Shown: positions 62,672 to 64,000 of the stretch, in pieces
Layout of the letters: every line of letters begins with the position of its first letter
Position numbering within the stretch: the first letter of the stretch is position 1
Origin: Bacillus aerolatus
GTDB taxonomy: Bacteria > Bacillota > Bacilli > Bacillales > Domibacillaceae
NCBI RefSeq assembly: GCF_009183655.1
Contig: NZ_WEIO01000009.1
Location: 62,001 to 126,000, forward strand
Length of the DNA stretch: 64,000 nucleotides
Direction of reading: 5' to 3'
Notes under the pieces: generated by a model
What the model saw: the letters and a program-made list of their open reading frames with translations, nothing else
Database searches by the model: none
Told to the model about the DNA's origin: nothing
Position numbers and translations under genes: made by a program

Positions 62672-64000
62672 TTAAAACGTTTCAGACGTTGTTTTTGCCT
62701 GCATGTGCAGCTGCAAGTAATCCGGGCCGCCCGCTTTGGAATCTGTTCCGGACATGTTGAAGCCGCCGAATGGCTGGTAGCCGACAATGGCTCCTGTGCA
62801 GCCGCGGTTGAAGTACAAGTTGCCGACATGGAAGTCTTCGCGCGCTTTTTCCATGTTCAGGCGGTTTGTTGTGATGACCGCTCCTGTTAAGCCGTATTCA
62901 GTGTTGTTGGCGATCTCTAATGCGTGGTCAAAGTCTTGCGCTTTCGCAAACGCGACAACCGGACCAAAAATTTCTTCCTGCATTAAGCGTGCTTGTGGAT
63001 CTACGTCAGCGATGATTGTCGGCTGGACAAAGTAGCCTGTTTCGCTGTCGCCCGTGCCGCCTGTCAATACGCGGCCTTCTTCTTTGCCGATGTCCACGTA
63101 GCTCATAACTTTATCAAAGGCTGCCTGGTCAATGACCGGTCCCATAAAGTGGTTGTCAATCGGGTTGCCGACAGTCAGTTCTTTCGTCAGTTCCACGGCG
63201 CGGTTTACTACTTGATCGTACACTTCTTCAACGATGACCGCACGGGAGCACGCCGAGCACTTTTGGCCGGAGAAGCCGAACGCGGATTTCACGATCGATT
63301 GCGCCGCCAGTTCCAGATTTGCTTCTTTGTCGACGACGATTGTGTCTTTGCCGCCCATTTCTGCGATGACGCGCTTCAGCCAAATTTGGCCTTCGTTCAG
63401 CTTGGATGCGCGCTCATAAATGCGCAGGCCGACGTCACGGGAACCAGTGAACGAAATAAAGCGTGTTTTCGGATGGTCAACGAGGTAGTCGCCCACTTCT
63501 GCGCCGCTGCCTGGCACGAAGTTCAAGGCACCTGCCGGAAGGCCCGCCTCTTCCATGACTTCCGCAAATTTCGCTGCCACAACCGGTGTCGCGGAAGCTG
63601 GTTTTAATAGAACCGTATTTCCAGTGACGATTGCCGCTGCTGTCGTACCTGCCATAATCGCAAACGGAAAGTTCCACGGAGAAATGATGATGCCGACCCC
63701 TAAAGGAATGTAGTCATAGCGATTGAATTCGCCCGGCCGGCTTTCAACCGGCACGCCGCCTTTCATATTCAGCATTTGGCGTGCGTAAAACTCGAGGAAG
63801 TCGATCGCTTCCGCTGTATCCGCATCCGCTTCGTTCCATGGTTTGCCCGCTTCTTTCGTGAGCAGCGCGGAAAACTCGTGCTTGCGGCGGCGGATAATCG
63901 CCGCTGCTTTAAACAACACATCGGCGCGAATATCCGGCTTCACTTTTTTCCACGTGTCAAAGGCAGAGACAGCCGCCTGCATCGCTTGTTCAGCGAGCTT
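62672..64000 (-). CDS. pruA: Delta-1-pyrroline-5-carboxylate dehydrogenase, 5' part beyond window
   Basis: At least 442 codons; the frame stays open to the window edge, and a full enzyme is about 515. Aldehyde dehydrogenase motifs are complete: [18 protein letters not shown], the catalytic Glu in AEMGGKD, the catalytic Cys in GQKCSA, and EIFGPVV. The ending [20 protein letters not shown] is typical of RocA/PutC. It oxidises glutamate semialdehyde to glutamate, the second step of proline breakdown, next to the proline importer. Confidence 0.93.
   Translation of the reverse strand, partial: KLAEQAMQAAVSAFDTWKKVKPDIRADVLFKAAAIIRRRKHEFSALLTKEAGKPWNEADADTAEAIDFLEFYARQMLNMKGGVPVESRPGEFNRYDYIPLGVGIIISPWNFPFAIMAGTTAAAIVTGNTVLLKPASATPVVAAKFAEVMEEAGLPAGALNFVPGSGAEVGDYLVDHPKTRFISFTGSRDVGLRIYERASKLNEGQIWLKRVIAEMGGKDTIVVDKEANLELAAQSIVKSAFGFSGQKCSACSRAVIVEEVYDQVVNRAVELTKELTVGNPIDNHFMGPVIDQAAFDKVMSYVDIGKEEGRVLTGGTGDSETGYFVQPTIIADVDPQARLMQEEIFGPVVAFAKAQDFDHALEIANNTEYGLTGAVITTNRLNMEKAREDFHVGNLYFNRGCTGAIVGYQPFGGFNMSGTDSKAGGPDYLQLHMQAKTTSETF

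Overview
The window looks like chromosomal DNA of an endospore-forming member of the Bacillaceae. The evidence is close Bacillus-type versions of RNase J, BioF, BioI, LmrB, HemY, BrnQ and PutP, strong AGGAGG ribosome-binding sites, a BirA-type biotin operator, a SigD-type promoter before a chemoreceptor, a SinI-type anti-repressor, and YwqH/YwqI/YwqJ-like LXG toxin genes. No rRNA, tRNA, complete insertion sequence or CRISPR array was seen. By eye the left half is more AT-rich and holds more gene debris than the right half. Genus cannot be settled from the sequence alone.

Layout. 1-4232: the 3' part of a very large SF1 helicase with a C-terminal Vsr/DUF559-like nuclease, possibly anti-phage. 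4534-9101: RNase J, then a TetR regulator divergent from an LmrB-type drug exporter. 9388-10981: a small spore-type protein, a yybP-ykoY (manganese) riboswitch with two terminators, and three short genes downstream of it (FbpB-like basic protein, Tim44-like membrane protein, YxcD-like protein). 11155-14884: a HutD-like cupin and a reduced biotin operon (BirA operator, bioF, bioI). 14915-18312: debris (a molybdopterin oxidoreductase cut off at its 3' end, an MFS fragment, a remnant of a second nhaC) among a DUF1646 transporter and a methyltransferase. 18420-26770: an NhaC antiporter, then a seven-gene operon combining an ABC importer, two phosphoesterases and a DeoR regulator. 26996-33251: small proteins, a chemoreceptor, a LysM/propeller protein and BrnQ. 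33374-47480: RND pump, HemY, erythromycin-esterase-like protein, cold-shock protein, MocR regulator, quinone-oxidoreductase-like ADH, RlmI-like methyltransferase, arylamine acetyltransferase and secreted aminopeptidase.

47738-53008 is a polymorphic-toxin island of the type VII secretion class: two small partner proteins, an LXG toxin with a PoNe-like DNase tip and its PoNi-like immunity gene, a terminator, and then a silent HNH toxin cassette carrying about 340 bp of the LXG gene's own linker, a frameshifted SMI1/KNR4 immunity gene and a third decayed cassette. 54571-58523 encodes the two-gene bacterial RNA repair system Hen1-Pnkp. It is followed by an unusual array of about eight TGCAC-type repeats spaced 19-22 bp apart. 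58786-64000 holds a hypothetical gene, a prohibitin-like protein overlapped by a small membrane protein, an orphan SinI-type gene, and proline use (PutP plus P5C dehydrogenase, the latter running off the window).

The main candidates for new biology are the riboswitch-led small-protein cluster, the phosphoesterase/ABC operon, the recombination-ready toxin cassette and the helically phased repeat array beside the RNA repair operon.
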